Source: Sphagnum compactum (Eukaryota > Bryophyta > Sphagnopsida > Sphagnales). From it: DNA of 64,000 nucleotides. The notes beneath the pieces were generated by a model, which worked only from the letters and a program-made list of their open reading frames with translations, had not been told where the DNA came from and searched no databases. The stretch spans positions 15,747,579 through 15,811,578 of the forward strand of contig OZ234500.1 of the NCBI GenBank assembly GCA_965153455.1, given 5' to 3'. A program made the translations under genes and the position numbers. Below, piece by piece: positions 60,101-64,000 of this stretch (positions are counted from its first letter, which is position 1; the number at the start of each line of letters is the position of its first letter).

Positions 60101-62857
60101 GAGTCTTTGGGGAGCATGGTGACCTTGTCAACTTTGGTTGTATATTTTGAAGTCAAGCTTGAATGCTTTGGTTTGGACATCTTGAATTATTTGTTGTCAA
60201 TGTATCAACATATTTCTCTAGGATCTCACTTTGCATTTTTAAGGAGGGCAAATTCTTCACTTGTTGCAAATTTACCAAGTCCTCTCTCTCACAATTGGTA
60301 GTGTAAACTTTGGTTGAGCTAAACATGGTGGCCAAATACATATAGTTACAAGGTTTGACTAGAGGGGTTAAAAAGTTGGAGTGGGTTGCTAGACACATGC
60401 CAAGTGACCTTCTTTCTTGCTCCATGGGTCAAATCTAAATGCCATTAGAATATTGTAATCACTTTTCAAACTTGGGGATGAAATGCAAGAGTATATTAGG
60501 AATTTATTTGTGTCTGTGCAAAAAGGAAGTACTTGTCATTTCAAGAGGGGTCACATTGCTTCTTCTCTTTTGCATCCCTTAATTTTGTCATGATTCAATG
60601 GAAAATCTACAACATTGGAATGAGAAACGACTATTCAAATGGTTAAGTTAAGTTACTTTCGGTCCAAGTTTTTCTTCATTGTGCGCATTTTTAATTGCCA
60701 TGTATATGGTGTCATCCACATAGGGATGTTTATCTTGATTCACAAAAGTGTTAACCTCACATCATGTCAACCTTCAAAGCTTTGAAAATAAAAACCATCA
60801 ATTTCAATCCAATCCATCAAATGCATTAAGGAAATAACTAGCATGAAAAGATTGGGAAGAATTGATAGCAGTGTTTACAAATGTACAATTTAGGGTTGTG
60901 TCATTATGTGAAGCTCTTGCTCAAAAGTTTTGAGCTCTTGCTTTGTGGCAACAAACAACTTTTTTTTCCTAACTTTCAACATTGTTTATTAATTATGGTT
61001 TGAATGATATTTTAGAAGCATTTTGTTTTGCAAAAAATGCACCTTCTCTTTTCTTTTTTTGTGGTATTGAACTTTCTTCTTCTATGCAAAGGTCATAAAT
61101 TTTGTTGTTGTTTAAAAAATGATGTTGAGATTTGGTTGGAGGGTGAAAGTAGGATTTCAACATTTTTTGTGCTACAAATGAGTCTAATCTCTACTATCAA
61201 ACATTGAGTTAACGCAAGTGTGCCCATTGAAATCATTGTGACTTCTTCCAACATGATTGTGAGCTTTCTCTTTGCATATATATATGAAAATCTTGTTTTG
61301 ACTTCACATTTTAAAAAACAATTTCCTATGATTCCATTATGGTTGCCACCCTGAAGAAGGTCAATAGTGTATAGAAGCAATTGGATATGTCTAACACTAT
61401 GCCACAACATGAACAAAAAGTCATAAGGAATTAATTGGGTATGCATTATTAGTATGACAAAATAACATTTGATTTATGTTAAGCCTCGTACCTACAATTG
61501 TGAATGTTTGAGGTTATGTGCTTGCTTAATGTGTGGAATGCAGCAAATTCTCATGTGCATGGAATAGATAGTCTTGTATTCTTTATTAAGATGTGAATTG
61601 ATGTACCTGAGAAGCAAGTTTTAGTGTCAATATCATCGAGCAGTCGTGAAATTTCCTTTGCTTCAATTGGGTATGATGTGTGAGCTTTTTGTATAATCTA
61701 TAATTTGCATATATTGATTACAGTTTTCATATTTTTATTGTCCAAGAAAATGGAGTTTCTTGAGAATGGGAAGTGTTTTTATGATCCTATTTCGTACAAT
61801 GTCTTGTATATATTGTTTAGTGAGACCGATGGTGCAAAAAACACTTTGAAAAGGTCTATTTGTTTGGAAGATTATGAATTATGTCTCCGTTGTGAATACT
61901 ACCAATTGCAAATATGTTCTTTTATTGTTGTATATTCTCATTTTGATGAATGACTACCATGTTGTTGGATTTCCCATACTCGTGGCGCACAAGATGTAAT
62001 CAAACATGATGAAAGAACACATGGAAACCAATCGCCTATTGAAGATCACCTTTCAAGTTTTGTAGAGTGGGCCCTGTTGTGAGATCACTACCACCACAAG
62101 TTATACAACACAAATTGGTGTAGAAACAAAATTGGAAGCACATGTGACTTCAAAACTTTAATCTTCAGTTGCACCCCCATCAAAAAGCTCCATGTGATTG
62201 CCTTTGATCTCCTCCCATATCCTCCTAAAACTATGGATTTCATCCATAGAACAAAGGTTGAACAATGACCTTGCCTTCGAAACATCCAAACATGCTAGGG
62301 CATAGACATTTTGCAACTAGCAATGTGACTATTCTGTCAACATTGTCAGCACAGGCATATTCATCCCTAAAAAAATGTGCCAAGATTGTGCAGAATATGC
62401 TCCCATGTACGTTTAGATAGTAGAGAGTAGGTGGTGTTTAGCTGATTCCCAAGCCAGAATCAGATAAAACCTGCCTGCTCCCCAGCATCAACACCTGTTA
62501 GGTCTGTAATCCCCGTGTTACAAAATTGGCAAGGCCTACCCATTAGGTCTACAGAATCAGCACCCATGCTGACCGGCCATTTCAGCATGATAATTAGTCA
62601 ATCACAAGGAAGAATAAGACTTAACAGCTGTTAAATGCATTGGAGAATGGTCTATCTTAACACCATACTGGAATTCTGAGGTACCCAATTACAAGGCAGG
62701 CATGCCAAGTGGTGGGTACCTAAACTTTCCCTGAGGATTGAAAGATAGACCCTTCACCTGTGTAAACATGGGTCAAAAATTTCTATGACAACATGGCCAG
62801 GACCTTCCGACTTCCAATCTCTCACACACAAACAAACAAACCACAAATGTGTGATAG
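57117..62857. other. AT-rich gene-poor region
   Basis: No gene or RNA supported. Simple repeats include (CTAC)n near 58918, 'ggtttgggtttgggttt' near 59918 and four copies of an 11-base 'ggggagtcttt' unit near 60087-60116. All frames are short and of chance composition. Confidence 0.6.
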
Positions 62858-63910
62858 TCATCTTTCCTCAACAAATCTACATGACATTAAACCTGCTGGA
62901 AACAATTCTGCAAAATATGTGAAGATTAAAATTAAGCATTCCCTAGAGGCAAGAATAAAAAGCTTTATAAACAGGACAATATAGATAAAAAATGTTTCCT
63001 GATAATACCTGACTCTGTGTTTTGATTACTAGTGAAATTTAGACTGATGGATGATGATGAACTAGTTGGGTTGGGAATGACACTATTACTAACCATGTTG
63101 ATTACACTTTGTGATGAAGCATCTGCTGAATTGAGAGGAAGAATTGGTGTTATTGTATTATTGTCTGCTGTATCTGGTGCTGGTGCTGCTACCAATGAAC
63201 GAGTGTTGTTGTTGGGTCTGGATTGACGATGCAAGGAATTTTGTTGTGATTGAGAGGTGAGGAGAACATCAGGGCGTGAGGAGAGGAAGGCAAGGGACTG
63301 GAGCCATGGAATGATCATGGGTTTCCTTGTGTAGTCATTGCTGCTGGTTATGATCTCGAATGCATCCTCCAGGGCAGCAGAGCGAGCAGCTTCAGTAGGA
63401 AGCCCTAGAATCAGCCTTGCCATTTGCTTCAGTAACTCAGGAAGTACCTAAACATCACGCAAATGAAAATGTCAGCATCTGATCACTACCAGTTCTGTTT
63501 CCGGAGCGAGGTGGGGGACTCAACATTTCCAGATCTTGTTTCTTCATTGAGTAAAAGGAATGAATCTAATGACTAATAGCAAAATCAAATGCCTTTCACA
63601 TATTTGAGAAACAGGAGCAAACATTAAACTAGCAAACATTAATTTTTGCTCAACATACCTGCAAATCTACCCGCAAAATGAGATGCAATAGCAGCAATTG
63701 AATCTTCTCAGCATCTTCTGACATGTCAACATCCTTGTCTGATCTTTCTTCTTGGCTTTTACTTTGATTCTGCATTGACTGGAGGGCAATTGCTTTTTGC
63801 ACTAGGACCTGTATACAATGGACAGCTGCAGGACTGCCTGGGGGCAGTTGATACATAATTGCTGCTATTCCAAAAACCAGAGCATCAAACAGTGTTCCGG
63901 CAGGGAATTT
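62858..63910 (-). CDS. 3' end of an unidentified helical protein gene (partial)
   Basis: Exons 63910-63659 and 63447-63009 join in phase; a short last exon 62892-62858 is likely. The gene continues beyond the right edge. The encoded C-terminal part is alpha-helical: FPAGTLFDALVFGIAAIMYQ, then EKIQLLLLHLILRVDLQ, VLPELLKQMARLILGLP, AFEIITSSNDYTRKPMII and PWLQSLAFLSSRPD. A Ser/Asn/Thr-rich tail of about 95 residues follows. This looks like the end of a large HEAT- or ARM-like subunit, for example of the Mediator or of the symplekin/Pta1 polyadenylation complexes, but I do not recognise the family and do not assign it. Confidence 0.7.
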
Positions 63911-64000
63911 CTGCAGCACCCATTACACCAAATCCGGATATTCAAAACAGCAGGCATTGATTGCAACAAAGCAAAGAGCAATCCAGTCTCAACCAAACAG

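Noticed and set aside
1-64000. tRNA, rRNA or other structured RNA genes
   Set aside because: I looked for clover-leaf arms and conserved tRNA boxes by eye and found none. A covariance-model search would be needed to be sure.

Overview
The window is nuclear DNA of a land plant. The genes have GT-AG introns and encode plant families: a peroxisomal glycolate oxidase ending in SKL, an EDM2-like PHD protein and a receptor-like cytoplasmic kinase. There is a Ty1/copia retrotransposon with a plant-type initiator-Met primer site, and telomere-like CCCTAAA motifs. Introns are short (roughly 80-450 bases, apart from one holding a transposon). Intergenic DNA is very AT-rich and full of degenerate tandem repeats. 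The species cannot be fixed from the sequence.

Layout. 1-3.5 kb: microsatellites and one weak ORF. 3.7-6.0 kb (minus): an INCENP-like chromosomal passenger subunit, preceded at 6.3-7.2 kb by a tandemly repeated CT-rich upstream region. 7.4-16.3 kb: gene desert with several repeat families. 15.7-25.8 kb and 28.7-33.6 kb: two tandem copies of one block, each with an 11-exon glycolate-oxidase-like gene on the minus strand. Copy 1 has two frameshifts and a 5.3-kb copia element in intron 4; copy 2 is open throughout (372 residues) but lacks an FMN-phosphate arginine. Between them, 25.7-26.5 kb holds about 17 units of a ~42-base repeat with a palindromic CCAATTGG core. 35.1-38.7 kb (minus): an intact 11-exon Rsm22/METTL17-type mitoribosome assembly gene. 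A 51-base telobox-containing minisatellite lies just upstream of it at 38.8-39.2 kb. 39.2-44.4 kb: AT-rich desert. 44.4 to about 48 kb (plus): a PHD-finger gene resembling EDM2 whose 3' part is unresolved. 51.5-54.6 kb (minus): an RLCK-VII-like gene lacking most kinase catalytic residues. 56.2-62.8 kb: desert with a 113-base tandem repeat related to a single-copy element at 8 kb. 62.9-63.9 kb (minus): the 3' end of an unidentified helical-repeat gene that runs off the right edge.

The genes do not form a pathway; they are separate housekeeping or regulatory genes. The most informative part is the glycolate oxidase pair. It records a tandem duplication, a copy-specific retrotransposon insertion whose empty site survives in the sister copy, and different damage in each copy. 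All exon boundaries were worked out by hand from reading frame, splice sites and family knowledge; no alignment or transcript data were available.
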